Shown here: one piece after another, positions 18,947 through 29,046 of the stretch
Numbering within the stretch: position 1 is the first letter of the stretch
Layout: each line of letters starts with the position of its first letter
Source of the DNA: Brevundimonas lenta
GTDB lineage: Bacteria > Pseudomonadota > Alphaproteobacteria > Caulobacterales > Caulobacteraceae
Direction of reading: 5' to 3'
Length of the DNA stretch: 64,000 nt
NCBI RefSeq assembly: GCF_014196335.1
Contig: NZ_JACIDM010000001.1
Coordinates: 806,001-870,000 of the forward strand
Notes under the pieces: generated by a model
Seen by the model: only the letters and a program-made list of their open reading frames with translations
Told to the model about the DNA's origin: nothing
Databases searched by the model: none
Translations under genes and position numbers: made by a program

Positions 18947-19152
18947 TGTCCGGCTATGTCGATGACCGACCGGCGTCCTGCCCGACGTCCGGCGCCTGCC
19001 GGTACCAGGTCTTGCCGAGAGACGGCGGCTGGTGCGTCGCCGTCAACGGCTGCCGGACCGAGGCGCTTCCGCGCCGCAAGGCCGAGCGGCTGGCGCGTGC
19101 GCTTCAGGTGCAGGCGGATCGCCTGAACCACAGACCGGCGGCGCGGCGATGA
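18943..19152 (+). CDS. Small ORF 2 of a divergent trio (69 aa)
   Basis: 69 residues from an ATG coupled to the previous stop. A strand-strand-helix pattern (YQVLPRDGGWCVAVNG followed by an ERLARALQVQADRL helix) resembles short DUF2188-like domains, though I cannot confirm it. Four cysteines are present. It overlaps the third ORF by 4 bp. Confidence 0.55.
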   Translation: MMSGYVDDRPASCPTSGACRYQVLPRDGGWCVAVNGCRTEALPRRKAERLARALQVQADRLNHRPAARR

Positions 19153-19334
19153 TCCCGCCTCCGGAACCTGCGCCTGTGCCGATCGAGATATCCCATGACC
19201 ACGGCCTGTGGCGGTTCAGATCGCTGGACGGCCGCCTGTCGGGGAGCTTCCTTGAGCATCGCGCCGCCCTGCGCGCTGCGGAGGACGAGGCGAACAGCCA
19301 CGGCTGCTACGTCGTGGTCAGGGCGCCCGGCTGA
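19149..19334 (+). CDS. Small ORF 3 of a divergent trio (61 aa)
   Basis: 61 residues from an ATG overlapping the previous stop. Pro-rich start, then a strand-helix-strand pattern (GLWRFRSLDGRL, a helix of LEHRAALRAAEDEA, then CYVVVRAPG) parallel to that of small ORF 2, suggesting the two are related single-domain proteins. Its stop abuts the stop of the convergent histidine kinase with no gap (TGATCA). Confidence 0.55.
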   Translation: MIPPPEPAPVPIEISHDHGLWRFRSLDGRLSGSFLEHRAALRAAEDEANSHGCYVVVRAPG

Positions 19335-20687
19335 TCACGCGGGCGTCGTCGCGTCCCGGTGCGGCCAGTCGATGCGGACGCTGAGGCCGCCCAGCGCGGA
19401 CTGCGTCAGCTGGAGCTGTCCGCCCGAGGCCTCGGCCAGGGTGGCGGCGATCGACAGACCCAGGCCGTGGCCCTTCGACGCCTGATCCAGACGGACGCCT
19501 CGCACGGTGGGATCAGACGGGTTCTGGGCCGGGAGGCCGGGGCCGTCGTCCTCGATCCGGATCGACAGGCCGGCCGGTCCGGTTTCACCGTGAACGGCGA
19601 CCTGACGCCGGGCGAAGCGGACCGCGTTCTCCAGCAGGGGGCCGAGAAGCTCGGTCAGGTCGTCCCGGTGCAGCGGCGGTTCGACATCCTCCGGCACGGC
19701 GTTGGTGAAGGCGACCATTTCGCCCTCGTCGGTCTGCTCCAGCACGCTGATCAGCTGATCGACGACATCGCGCGCGGGGCTGCCCCCGCCGGGACCGGCC
19801 GCGGCGATGCGGCTTCTGGCCAGCTCGGCCTCGGTGGTGGAGGCGAGGGAGGCGATGGCGCGGTCGAGGCCGTCGGCGATCTCGATCTGTCCGGCGTCGC
19901 GTACGCGGCGGCTTTGCGCCTTGAGGGCCGCAAGCGGGGTCTTGAGGCCGTGGGCGAGGTCGGCGGCGCGGGCGCGGGCCTTGAGCAGATCGGCCTCGCG
20001 GGCATCAGCCAGTTCGTTGATGGCGTCGGTGAGCGGGCGCACGTCGCTGAGGCCCGGGTCGTCGAGGCGGGCGGAGGAGTTGGAGCGCAACGCCGCGAGC
20101 CTGGCGCGGATGCCCGCCAGAGGCTGCAGGCCCAGGTGCACCTGCACCCAGGCCGCGGCGATGAGGAACAGCCAGAGGATGGCGAGGAAGCCGGCCAGCT
20201 CGCGGCCGAACTCGGCCTGGGCGGTGGCGATGCCCGAGGCGTCGCGGGCCAGCTGGATGACGGCCGCGGGATGTTCGGCGTCCGGCCGGATGCTGCGCTC
20301 AAGCAGATAGACGTCGCCGTCGAACGGTCCGGCGGTGCGGCGGAGCGCCCATGCGTCGGCCGGGGCGGTGGGCGGTGCGGGGAGTGTCTGGTCCCACAGC
20401 GACCGGGAGCGCAGCACCTGTCCCGGCGCAGAGACCTGCCAGTAGAAGCCGCTCGCGGGGGTGATCAGGCGCGGGTCCGGCAGGTCTTCGGTGAGGGCGA
20501 GACCGCCGGCCGGGTTGATGGTCAGGGCGGCCGCCAGCCGGGTCGCATCGCCGGTCATCTCGACGGTCATGCGGCGTTCGAGGTGGCGCTCGAACAGCAG
20601 GCTCATGACCAGCCAGGCGACGACGAGGGCGGTCATGATCGCCAGGGCCGCGCCGGCCAGCAGACGCGTGCGCAGGGAGGTGATCAC
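19335..20687 (-). CDS. Sensor histidine kinase (PhoQ-like)
   Basis: 450 residues, GTG start overlapping the response-regulator stop (GTGA). Two membrane helices (about 8-32 and 162-186) flank a periplasmic sensor of about 130 residues; then a HAMP-like linker, a phospho-acceptor box DLAHGLKTPLAAL and an ATPase domain with DDGPGLP and GHGLGLSIA. It likely phosphorylates the regulator encoded just upstream. The stimulus is not evident. The adjacent PepSY protein and divergent TonB receptor suggest a link to metal or envelope state. Confidence 0.85.
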   Translation of the reverse strand: MITSLRTRLLAGAALAIMTALVVAWLVMSLLFERHLERRMTVEMTGDATRLAAALTINPAGGLALTEDLPDPRLITPASGFYWQVSAPGQVLRSRSLWDQTLPAPPTAPADAWALRRTAGPFDGDVYLLERSIRPDAEHPAAVIQLARDASGIATAQAEFGRELAGFLAILWLFLIAAAWVQVHLGLQPLAGIRARLAALRSNSSARLDDPGLSDVRPLTDAINELADAREADLLKARARAADLAHGLKTPLAALKAQSRRVRDAGQIEIADGLDRAIASLASTTEAELARSRIAAAGPGGGSPARDVVDQLISVLEQTDEGEMVAFTNAVPEDVEPPLHRDDLTELLGPLLENAVRFARRQVAVHGETGPAGLSIRIEDDGPGLPAQNPSDPTVRGVRLDQASKGHGLGLSIAATLAEASGGQLQLTQSALGGLSVRIDWPHRDATTPA

Positions 20688-21346
20688 GCGCCGGCTTCCA
20701 GCAGATAGCCGAAGCCGCGGCGGGTGGTGATCAGCTCGGCGCCGAATTTGCGCCGGAGCCGGGCGACGATAGCCTCGATGGCGTTGGCGTCGCCGGACTC
20801 CGAGGCGCCGTACAGGTGGTCAGCGAGTTCGCCGGACGAGACGGCCCGGCCGGGCTGGTGGGCGAGGTAGTCGAGCAGGCGGAATTCGAGCGGCGACAGG
20901 CGGGCGGGCGAGCCGTCGAAGGAGGCGGCCATGCGCGTGGTGTCCAGGCGCAGCTTGCCGATGGTGACGACGTTGGACAGCCGGCCGGCGCCCCGCCGCA
21001 GCAGGCCGCGCAGGCGGGCGACCAGTTCGCCCATCTCGAAGGGCTTGGCGAGGTAGTCGTCGGCGCCGGCCTCAATGCCCTCGACCTTTTCGGTCCAGTC
21101 GGAACGGGCCGAGACGATCAGCACCGGGAAGGCGCGACCCGCCGCCCGCCAGCGACGCAGGACGGACAGGCCGTCCAGCCGCGGCAGGCCGAGATCCAGC
21201 ACGGCGATGGCGTAGTCCTCGACGTCGCCCGCATACCAGGCGGCGTCGCCGTCGGAGGCGACGTCGACGGTGAAGCCGGCGGCCTCGATGGCGCGTTTCA
21301 GATCAGTCTGGATATCCGGATCGTCCTCGACGACGAGACACCGCAT
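20684..21346 (-). CDS. OmpR-family response regulator (PhoP-like)
   Basis: 220 residues. Receiver domain with EDD at 7-9, phospho-acceptor Asp51 (AVLDLGLPRLDG) and Lys in AKPFEMGE; winged-helix DNA-binding domain after residue 125 (LSPLEFRLLDYLAHQPG to RRGFGYLL). It lies directly after the PepSY gene with adjacent stop and start codons, and overlaps the kinase. A perfect 8-bp direct repeat with 11-bp period upstream of the operon (21701-21719) is a fitting binding site. Confidence 0.87.
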   Translation of the reverse strand: MRCLVVEDDPDIQTDLKRAIEAAGFTVDVASDGDAAWYAGDVEDYAIAVLDLGLPRLDGLSVLRRWRAAGRAFPVLIVSARSDWTEKVEGIEAGADDYLAKPFEMGELVARLRGLLRRGAGRLSNVVTIGKLRLDTTRMAASFDGSPARLSPLEFRLLDYLAHQPGRAVSSGELADHLYGASESGDANAIEAIVARLRRKFGAELITTRRGFGYLLEAGA

Positions 21347-21679
21347 TCACTCGTCCTCGATCTCCAGCACCGCACCGTCGCGGGCGTTGAGCTTGACCTC
21401 CCGCACGCGGCCCGTCGAGGTCAGAACCTTCACTTCGTAGCGCCACTGGCCGTCCTCGCGGTCCAGTTCGACGTCGATGACGTCGCCGGGCACGTGCCGG
21501 GCGGTGATGGCGAGGATGCGGGCCAGGGGCAGGATTTCGCCGCGTCGCAGCGCCTCGCGGGCGGCGACGTGATCCTCCTCGCTCGTGCCGGCGAAGGCCG
21601 GGGCGGCAGGAGCAACGGCGGCCAGGAGCACGACGGCGGCTACGGGGGCGATGCGACGGAGCAGGGATGTGCGGGTCAT
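21347..21679 (-). CDS. PepSY-domain periplasmic protein
   Basis: Start placed at 21679 (MTRTSLLRR), giving 110 residues with a signal peptide (about 1-29, ending AFAG). The remainder is one PepSY unit (EALRRGEILPLARIL, then GDVIDVELDREDGQWRYEVKVL), a domain that often modulates proteases or sensor kinases and is commonly encoded beside PhoP/PhoQ-like systems. It leads the three-gene operon. A role as a periplasmic modulator of the kinase is inferred. Confidence 0.8.
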   Translation of the reverse strand: MTRTSLLRRIAPVAAVVLLAAVAPAAPAFAGTSEEDHVAAREALRRGEILPLARILAITARHVPGDVIDVELDREDGQWRYEVKVLTSTGRVREVKLNARDGAVLEIEDE

Positions 21680-21700
21680 GGCGGGAAGGTGTGCCCTGTC

Positions 21701-21719
21701 CGCTGACATTTCGCTGACA
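21701..21719. promoter_or_regulatory. Candidate response-regulator operator (CGCTGACA direct repeat)
   Basis: CGCTGACA at 21701-21708 repeats exactly at 21712-21719, an 11-bp period as bound by tandem OmpR-type dimers. It lies in the 103-bp divergent gap between the PepSY/two-component operon and the TonB receptor, so one site could control both directions. Confidence 0.5.
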
Positions 21720-21782
21720 GGCGGACGCGGGGCGGTGTCAGGAAGCCTGGTCCAGAACGGTTCCCGAATGGGGGAGACCGGT

Positions 21783-23825
21783 ATGGGCGTGTCGCGTTCG
21801 GTGCGTGGAAAGATCATGGCGACGAGCCTGCTGCTGGCGATGGCCGGGGCGGGCGGCGCGCTGGCCCAGACCGCGCCCGGCGGGGTCACCGTGTTCGCGC
21901 CGGAAGCCTTCGCGGACAGCGCGCCGCGGACGGCGGGCGACATGCTGGACCGGGTGCCGGGCTTCAGCGTCATCGAGGCCGACGCCGACGTGCGCGGCTA
22001 TTCCGGCGCGCTCGGCAATGTGCTGATCGACGGCGCCCGACCCGCCAGCAAGCGGCAGGACATCGGCGACATGCTGGACCGGATTCCGGCGGCCTCGGTC
22101 GAGCGGATCGAGCTGATCCGCGGCGGGGCGGCGGGCGTCGACATGGGCGGCTATGCGGTCGTGGCCAACATCGTCCGTCGACGGATCGCGACGTCGGAAG
22201 GCGCGGCGGAAGGCGGCCTGGTCGCCTGGACCGACGGCTCGACGGGGTTTCAGGGCGAGGCGGAATATGCGCGCACCTGGGATGGTCAGTCGCTGGAGCT
22301 GACGCTGAAGTTCGAGCCGGAACTGGACGACGAGACCGGCGACGGCGTGATCGACGAGTTCGGGCCGGACGGCGCCCTGGAGGAGACCAGCCGGCTCGAC
22401 ATGCATACCCGTCTTGAAACCGCCGAGGCGGGCGCGGCCTGGCAGCGGGCGATCGGCGGCGGCCAGTTCACCGCGACCGGCGCGCTGCGGCGTGAGGACA
22501 TGGAGGCGCGGACCCGGATCGAGGAGAGCGGCGGCGATGCCGAAGCTGTCGATGAGAGCGAGACCTTCGACGAGGTCGAGTTCGGCGTCCGCTACCAGCG
22601 CCCCGTCGCCGAGCGCCTGACCGCGGAGGTCATGGCCAGCCAGCGGCTGGGCTGGGTGGATGCGCAGGAATCCTCGCTGGAGAACGGCGACGCCGAACGT
22701 TTCGCCGAAACCTCCGAGGCCGGAGAGTCGATCGTGCGCGTCGAACTGGTCAACGAACGGTCGGATACGCTGACGGTCACGGCGGGTCTGGAGGGCGCGT
22801 TCAACTTCCTCGAAAGCGAGGCGCGGCTGGAGGAGAACGGCGTCCCCGTCGACCTGCCGGGATCGGACGTGCGGATCGAGGAACGGCGGGCCGAGGCGTC
22901 GGTCGGCGGCTCGTGGAAGCCGTCGGACCGCTGGCTGGTCGAAGCGGGGGTCCGGCTGGAGACCTCGCAGATCTCGCAGACCGGCGACACGCCGCTGGAT
23001 CGGTCGTTCTTCTATCCGAAGCCGCGGGCGGCGGTGACCTGGAACGCCGGCGACAGCGACCGGCTGCGGCTGTCGGTGTCGCGCGAAATCGGGCAGCTGG
23101 ATTTCGGGGACTTCGTCGCTTCCGCCTCGCTGGATCAGGACGTGGTGTCGGCGGGCAATGCGGAGCTGGAGCCGGACAAGACCTGGCGGGCGGCGTTGAG
23201 CTGGGAGCACCGGTTCGGCTCCGACGCCGCGCTGACCCTGACCTGGACCCACGACGAGATCGAGGATGTCGTCGACCGCATCCTGATCGTGACGCCGACG
23301 GACGTGTTCGACGCGCCGGGCAATATCGGCGACGGACGGCGCGACACGCTGACGGCCGAGCTGTCGGCGCCGCTGGATCGTCTGGGCCTGGCGGGCGGAC
23401 ATCTGCGGACGTGGATGGAGTGGCGCGACAGCGAGGTGGTCGATCCGGTCACCGGCGAGCGCCGCCGCATCTCGGACGAGGAGCCGTTCGAGGGCTGGAT
23501 CGAGCTGACCCAGGACATTCCGTCGATGGGCCTGAACTGGGGCGTGTCGTTCGATCCGCTGGCCGAGCACTCGACCGAATACCGGTTCGACGAGGTGACC
23601 CGCGCATCGGAGGCCACGAGCTGGTCGATCCATGTCGAGCAGCGGATCGGCGAGCACTGGCGGCTGCGCGCCGAGGTCGCGGACCTGTTCGGCCGCGAGT
23701 TCATCGAGACGCGCGAGAAATACGACGGGCCCCGCTCGACGACGCCGCTGGACGAGATCGAGCGGCGCCGCTGGGAGCAGCCCGGCTACGTCAGCCTGAC
23801 TCTCCGTCGTAGTGTGGGTGGCTAG
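21783..23825 (+). CDS. TonB-dependent outer-membrane receptor
   Basis: I chose ATG 21783 for the GGGGGAG site 6 nt before it, giving 680 residues. Signal peptide about 1-29 (ending ALAQ). A plug domain follows (DMLDRVPGFSVIEAD, NVLIDGARP, RIPAASVERIELIRGG), then a barrel of about 22 strands. It lacks long extracellular domains and is shorter than siderophore receptors of 700 or more residues. The substrate is unknown. The divergent PepSY/two-component operon probably regulates it. Its last 35 bp overlap the convergent phoD gene. Confidence 0.85.
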   Translation: MGVSRSVRGKIMATSLLLAMAGAGGALAQTAPGGVTVFAPEAFADSAPRTAGDMLDRVPGFSVIEADADVRGYSGALGNVLIDGARPASKRQDIGDMLDRIPAASVERIELIRGGAAGVDMGGYAVVANIVRRRIATSEGAAEGGLVAWTDGSTGFQGEAEYARTWDGQSLELTLKFEPELDDETGDGVIDEFGPDGALEETSRLDMHTRLETAEAGAAWQRAIGGGQFTATGALRREDMEARTRIEESGGDAEAVDESETFDEVEFGVRYQRPVAERLTAEVMASQRLGWVDAQESSLENGDAERFAETSEAGESIVRVELVNERSDTLTVTAGLEGAFNFLESEARLEENGVPVDLPGSDVRIEERRAEASVGGSWKPSDRWLVEAGVRLETSQISQTGDTPLDRSFFYPKPRAAVTWNAGDSDRLRLSVSREIGQLDFGDFVASASLDQDVVSAGNAELEPDKTWRAALSWEHRFGSDAALTLTWTHDEIEDVVDRILIVTPTDVFDAPGNIGDGRRDTLTAELSAPLDRLGLAGGHLRTWMEWRDSEVVDPVTGERRRISDEEPFEGWIELTQDIPSMGLNWGVSFDPLAEHSTEYRFDEVTRASEATSWSIHVEQRIGEHWRLRAEVADLFGREFIETREKYDGPRSTTPLDEIERRRWEQPGYVSLTLRRSVGG

Positions 23826-25266
23826 GCCAGCCCGGCGCGGGATCGTAGCCGTAGTAGCCGCCGCCGCGCTTGAAGCGTTCGAGCCGCTTCAGCTCATCGG
23901 GGTCGGCCTTCACATCCCAGGTGCGCACGCCGTTGGTCAGATCGGCGGGGGTCAGCACCAGCGGGTCCCAGACGGCTTCGCCCATCACGTCGTGCAGGGT
24001 GTAGGTCATGGTCGGCGTCGGGCCGGTCATGTCGAAGCGCAGGTGGCCGACGTTGACGCTGCGGGTCCAGGTGTCGCGGATGCGCACCTCCGGCGTCTGG
24101 CGGATGTTCTTGGCTGCGGGCATCTGGGCCAGGGGCGAGGAGCAGAAGTCGTAGATGTCGTAGCCGCCGACGTCCGAGCGCGGGATGCAGTTCAGCTCGC
24201 CCATGTGGCTGTCGCCGGTGATGCAGAAGACGCCGCCGATGTTCCGATCACGGATGAAGTCGAAGATCTCGTTGCGCTCGGTCAGGAAGACGCCCCAGCT
24301 GTCGCCGCCTTCCTCGTTCTCGGCCGAGGAGAAGCCGCCGCCGGCGACCAGCACCTTGAACGGCGCGGTCGAGGCCGCCAGCTCGCGCTTGAGCCAGGCC
24401 TTCTGCCTGGCGCCCAGCATGGTCTTGCGGGCGTTGTCGGTGGTTTCGATCGGGTCGCGGTGGTAGCGGCCGTCGAGGAAGAAGAAGTCGACCCCGCCGT
24501 ACGACTGTTTGAAATAGACGCCGGGGTTGTCGGCCTCGCCGTACGACGGGTTGGCCCAGAAGTTCTTGAACACCTTCAGCGAGGCGGCCTTGTAGGGGCT
24601 GAGCCCGTCGCCGTTGTTGTAGCCGAAGTCGTGGTCGTCCCAGATGGCCAGCTGGGGCTTGGAGCGGAGCAGGGGGACCAGCCGCTCGACCAGACGGCCG
24701 CGGCCGTAGAGATCGGCCAGCACCGAGGGCTGGTCGCTGTCGCCGTAGATGTTGTCCCCCAGCCAGAACATCAGGTCCGGGTCGATCTCGCGCACGGCGT
24801 TCCAGATCGGCTGGTCGGCGTCGAACTGGATGCGGCAGCAGGAGCCGAAGGCGACGCTGAACTCCGCCGCGCCGGCCGGGGCGGTGCGGGTGCGATAGGG
24901 GAAGTGCTGATAGCGGTCGGCGTCGCCGTTGTACTTCAGCCGGTACCAGTAGTCGGCGCCGGGCTGGAGCCCGTCGACGCGCAGGGTGACGCAGCAGTCG
25001 TCCTCGACGCGGGCGGTCGCGGTCGGTCCCTGGATCACCGTCTCGAAGTCGCGGTCGGTGGAGTACTCCAGGGTCACCGGGAAGGCGCCGCTGGCGCGGA
25101 CCCAGACGGTGAAATGGCTCGGGCCGGGCGATCCGACCATGGGACCCTGCAGGGCCCGGGGGTAGCCCAGCACCTCGGCCAGGGCGCGCGGGGCGGCGGC
25201 GAGCAGGGCGCTGAGCGACGCGCCGGCCAGGAAGGCGCGGCGGCCGAAAGTCAGTTTCCGGATCAT
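23791..25266 (-). CDS. phoD: PhoD-family alkaline phosphatase/phosphodiesterase, Tat-exported
   Basis: 491 residues with a twin-arginine signal (GRRAFLAG, Arg9-Arg10) cut near residue 30. An N-terminal Ig-like PhoD domain (about 35-130) precedes the metallophosphatase domain with GSCCR, FWLGDNIYGD, WDDHDFGYN and ITGDSHMGEL metal-ligand motifs. PhoD enzymes use Ca/Fe to hydrolyse phosphomonoesters and diesters in the periplasm. It is the third gene of an operon with an inositol monophosphatase and an organophosphate antiporter, 4 bp after the former, so it may release inositol phosphates or inorganic phosphate from larger esters. Confidence 0.88.
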   Translation of the reverse strand: MIRKLTFGRRAFLAGASLSALLAAAPRALAEVLGYPRALQGPMVGSPGPSHFTVWVRASGAFPVTLEYSTDRDFETVIQGPTATARVEDDCCVTLRVDGLQPGADYWYRLKYNGDADRYQHFPYRTRTAPAGAAEFSVAFGSCCRIQFDADQPIWNAVREIDPDLMFWLGDNIYGDSDQPSVLADLYGRGRLVERLVPLLRSKPQLAIWDDHDFGYNNGDGLSPYKAASLKVFKNFWANPSYGEADNPGVYFKQSYGGVDFFFLDGRYHRDPIETTDNARKTMLGARQKAWLKRELAASTAPFKVLVAGGGFSSAENEEGGDSWGVFLTERNEIFDFIRDRNIGGVFCITGDSHMGELNCIPRSDVGGYDIYDFCSSPLAQMPAAKNIRQTPEVRIRDTWTRSVNVGHLRFDMTGPTPTMTYTLHDVMGEAVWDPLVLTPADLTNGVRTWDVKADPDELKRLERFKRGGGYYGYDPAPGWPSHPHYDGESG

Positions 25267-25270
25267 GCGA

Positions 25271-26074
25271 TTACTCCGAAAGGGCGGCGTTCAGGCGTTC
25301 GATCAGCGGGTCGTGGACGCCGCCGTTGGAGACGCAGACGTGACCGGCGTGGATGTCCAGCGGACCGCCGTCGACGCCCGTGGCGCGGCCGCCGGCCTCC
25401 TGCACCAGGATGATCCCCGGCCCCATGTCCCAGGCGTTGAGGCAGCGCTCCCAGTAGGCGTCCCAGCGGCCCGCGGCGACCCAGGCCATGTCGACGGCGC
25501 AGGCCCCGGTGCGGCGGATGCCGGCGACGTCGGAGGTCAGCAGCTCCATCTCGCGGGCGAACAGCGGATGGTCCGGCTTGCCGGCGAAGGGGATCCCGCA
25601 GGCGAGGACGGACTCGATCAGGGCGTGACGGGGGGAGACGCGGACCTGCTTGCCGTTCAGCCAGCAGCCCTTGCCCTCTTCGGCGACGTAGAGCTCGTTC
25701 AGCATCGGGATGTAGGTGACGCCGGCGACGACCCGGTCCTCGCGGGCGAGGGCGACGTTCACGCCCCACAGCGGGCAGGCGAAAAGGAAGTTGGTGGTGC
25801 CGTCCAGCGGATCGACGATCCAGGTCTGGGCGTCATCCCCGCCGCTGACCGAGCCGCCTTCCTCGCCGAGGAAGCCGTAGGAGGGCCGGGCCCGGGCGAG
25901 GATGCCGCGGGTGGTGTGCTCGGCCTCCTCGTCGGCGATGGAGACCATGTCGGCGGGGCCGTTCTTGGAGCGGATCTCCAGATCGGCGAGGCGGCCGAAA
26001 TGGCGTTCCAGACCGTCACCGGCCGCTTTCGCGGCCTCGATCATGGCCTTCAGGTCGTCGGATGCGTCGATCAA
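25271..26074 (-). CDS. Inositol monophosphatase family phosphatase
   Basis: The start is a TTG at 26074, 2 nt after the stop of the antiporter gene, with GAGGGA about 6 nt before it; no better ATG exists near the N-terminus. 267 residues. The metal-binding signatures are intact: FLGEEGG, DPLDGTTNF and WDMGPGIILVQEAGG. It hydrolyses inositol-1-phosphate or a related sugar phosphate (histidinol phosphate is an alternative) in the cytosol. In this context it should convert imported inositol monophosphate to inositol for the neighbouring iol pathway. Confidence 0.85.
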   Translation of the reverse strand: MIDASDDLKAMIEAAKAAGDGLERHFGRLADLEIRSKNGPADMVSIADEEAEHTTRGILARARPSYGFLGEEGGSVSGGDDAQTWIVDPLDGTTNFLFACPLWGVNVALAREDRVVAGVTYIPMLNELYVAEEGKGCWLNGKQVRVSPRHALIESVLACGIPFAGKPDHPLFAREMELLTSDVAGIRRTGACAVDMAWVAAGRWDAYWERCLNAWDMGPGIILVQEAGGRATGVDGGPLDIHAGHVCVSNGGVHDPLIERLNAALSE

Positions 26075-26076
26075 GA

Positions 26077-27423
26077 TCAGTCCCTCAGGCGGGTGCGCCA
26101 CAGGCTGGCGGCCAGCAGCATGGACAGGACGGAGGCGCCGACCCAGACCCAGATCACCGGGCCGAAGTCGTAGATCTTGTCGTCGCCGATGGTGGTCATG
26201 TGCTTCTCGATCAGGAAGCCGGAGACGTTCTCCTGCACGGCGGCGCCGATGTAGCTGAACACCCCGATCACCCCCATGGCCGCGCCCGCCACCCGCTTGG
26301 GCGCGACGTCGACGGCGAACAGGCCGCCCAGCGCCGTGACCAGGCCGGTCAGGCCGACGCCGAACAGGATCATGGCGATGGTCAGCGACAACATCGTGTT
26401 GGGCCCGAAGAAGAACAGCAGCAGGCCGGCCAGCTCGAGGATGGCGAAGATCAGGTTCACCGGCGGGCGGCGCGCGCCGAACACCTTGTCGGAGATGAAG
26501 CCGTAGCTGATGGCGCCGACGATGCCCGCGATGGTCGAGATGAACAGCAGGCCGGCGGCGGACTGCAGGTCCATGCCGCGGTCCTCCTGGAGATACAGGA
26601 TGCCCCACGAGTTGATGGCGTAGCGGGTGACGTAGATCAGGGCGCTGGACACCGCGAGGATCCAGATCGCGGGCAGCTTCAGGATCGACAGCTGGGTGCG
26701 CAGGACGGTCGACTGCTCGACGCGGGCCGGGCCCGTGTAGTGGTCGTTGCGCCACTCGGCGACGGCCGGAAGACCCATGGTCCGGGGCCGGTCGCGCAGC
26801 AGCATCCAGGTGAACAGGGCGACCGCGATGCCGATCAGGCCGGGCACCCACAAGCCGGCGCGCCAGCCCATGGCGACGACGACGGCGCCGACCAGCAGGA
26901 AGGTCAGGCCTTCGCCGATCGAGTGGGCGGTGCTCCAGATGCCGTACATGCGGCCGCGCTCGTTGTTGGAATACCAGGCGGTCATGGCGACGACGCCGCC
27001 CGGGGCGCCGAAGCTCTGGAACCAGCCGTTCAGGCCCCAGATGGCGACGGCGGCCCACAGGTAGTTCACCGAACCCATGGCGATGCAGCACAGGCCGGAC
27101 AGCAGGAAGGAGGCGGTGAGGAATTTCCGCATGTTGGCGTGGTCGGCGAAGAAGCCGTTGGTCAGCTTGCCGATCGCATAGGTCCAGAACAGCGCCGAAC
27201 CGATCATGCCCAGCTCGGCGGGGCTGAAGACGCCCTGGTCGATCAGCGGCTTCTTCACCACCCCGATGGCCAGGCGGCAGATGTAGATCAGGCCGTAGCC
27301 GAGGGTGATGGCCACCATCACGCGGAAGCGGTGACGCCGGAACAGGGTGTCGATCGTGCCCTTGTCGGTGATCCGGGGGAGGTCAGGCCCCGTGGCGAAA
27401 AAGCCCAAAAGTCCGCGCGCCAT
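26077..27423 (-). CDS. MFS organophosphate:phosphate antiporter (GlpT/UhpC type)
   Basis: 448 residues and twelve predicted membrane helices. The N-terminus (FRRHRFRVMVAITLGYGLIYICR) and GKLTNGFFADHANMRKFL, NGWFQSFGAPGGV and RYAINSWG segments match the OPA family, which exchanges sugar phosphates or glycerophosphate for phosphate. A GGGAGGGG ribosome site precedes the ATG. It heads an operon with an inositol phosphatase and PhoD, and an exact IolR-type operator lies 82 bp upstream, so a phosphorylated inositol or glycerophosphoinositol is an attractive substrate. Glycerol-3-phosphate is the main alternative. Confidence 0.82.
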   Translation of the reverse strand: MARGLLGFFATGPDLPRITDKGTIDTLFRRHRFRVMVAITLGYGLIYICRLAIGVVKKPLIDQGVFSPAELGMIGSALFWTYAIGKLTNGFFADHANMRKFLTASFLLSGLCCIAMGSVNYLWAAVAIWGLNGWFQSFGAPGGVVAMTAWYSNNERGRMYGIWSTAHSIGEGLTFLLVGAVVVAMGWRAGLWVPGLIGIAVALFTWMLLRDRPRTMGLPAVAEWRNDHYTGPARVEQSTVLRTQLSILKLPAIWILAVSSALIYVTRYAINSWGILYLQEDRGMDLQSAAGLLFISTIAGIVGAISYGFISDKVFGARRPPVNLIFAILELAGLLLFFFGPNTMLSLTIAMILFGVGLTGLVTALGGLFAVDVAPKRVAGAAMGVIGVFSYIGAAVQENVSGFLIEKHMTTIGDDKIYDFGPVIWVWVGASVLSMLLAASLWRTRLRD

Positions 27424-27446
27424 GACAGTGCCCCTCCCAGGAACCG

Positions 27447-27467
27447 GGCGGACGTCGGGCGTCCGCC
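27447..27467 (-). terminator. Hairpin between iolA end and antiporter start
   Basis: A perfect 8-bp stem (GGCGGACG/CGTCCGCC) with a 5-nt loop lies in the 98-bp gap, downstream of the IolR-like site and upstream of the antiporter ribosome site. There is no T-run. It may end iolA transcripts or act as a leader structure of the antiporter mRNA. Confidence 0.35.
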
Positions 27468-27504
27468 TCGTTGGCGAGGAGCCTATTTCACGGATTCAGA
27501 AAAC

Positions 27505-27518
27505 GGAAGAAGAATTCC
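27505..27518. promoter_or_regulatory. IolR-type operator, exact GGAA-N6-TTCC
   Basis: GGAAGAAGAATTCC matches the inverted repeat GGAA-N6-TTCC known for RpiR-type IolR in alphaproteobacteria without mismatch. It stands 82 bp before the antiporter ATG and just past the iolA stop, placing the antiporter/phosphatase/phoD operon in the likely IolR regulon. Confidence 0.7.
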
Positions 27519-27521
27519 ATT

Positions 27522-29021
<1,500 letters not shown>

Positions 29022-29046
29022 GGGATGTTCCGTGGGGAGGAAGGCG

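Noticed and set aside
21738..23657. Long minus-strand frame opposite the TonB receptor
   Set aside because: Composition shadow; the receptor on the plus strand has signal peptide, plug and barrel.
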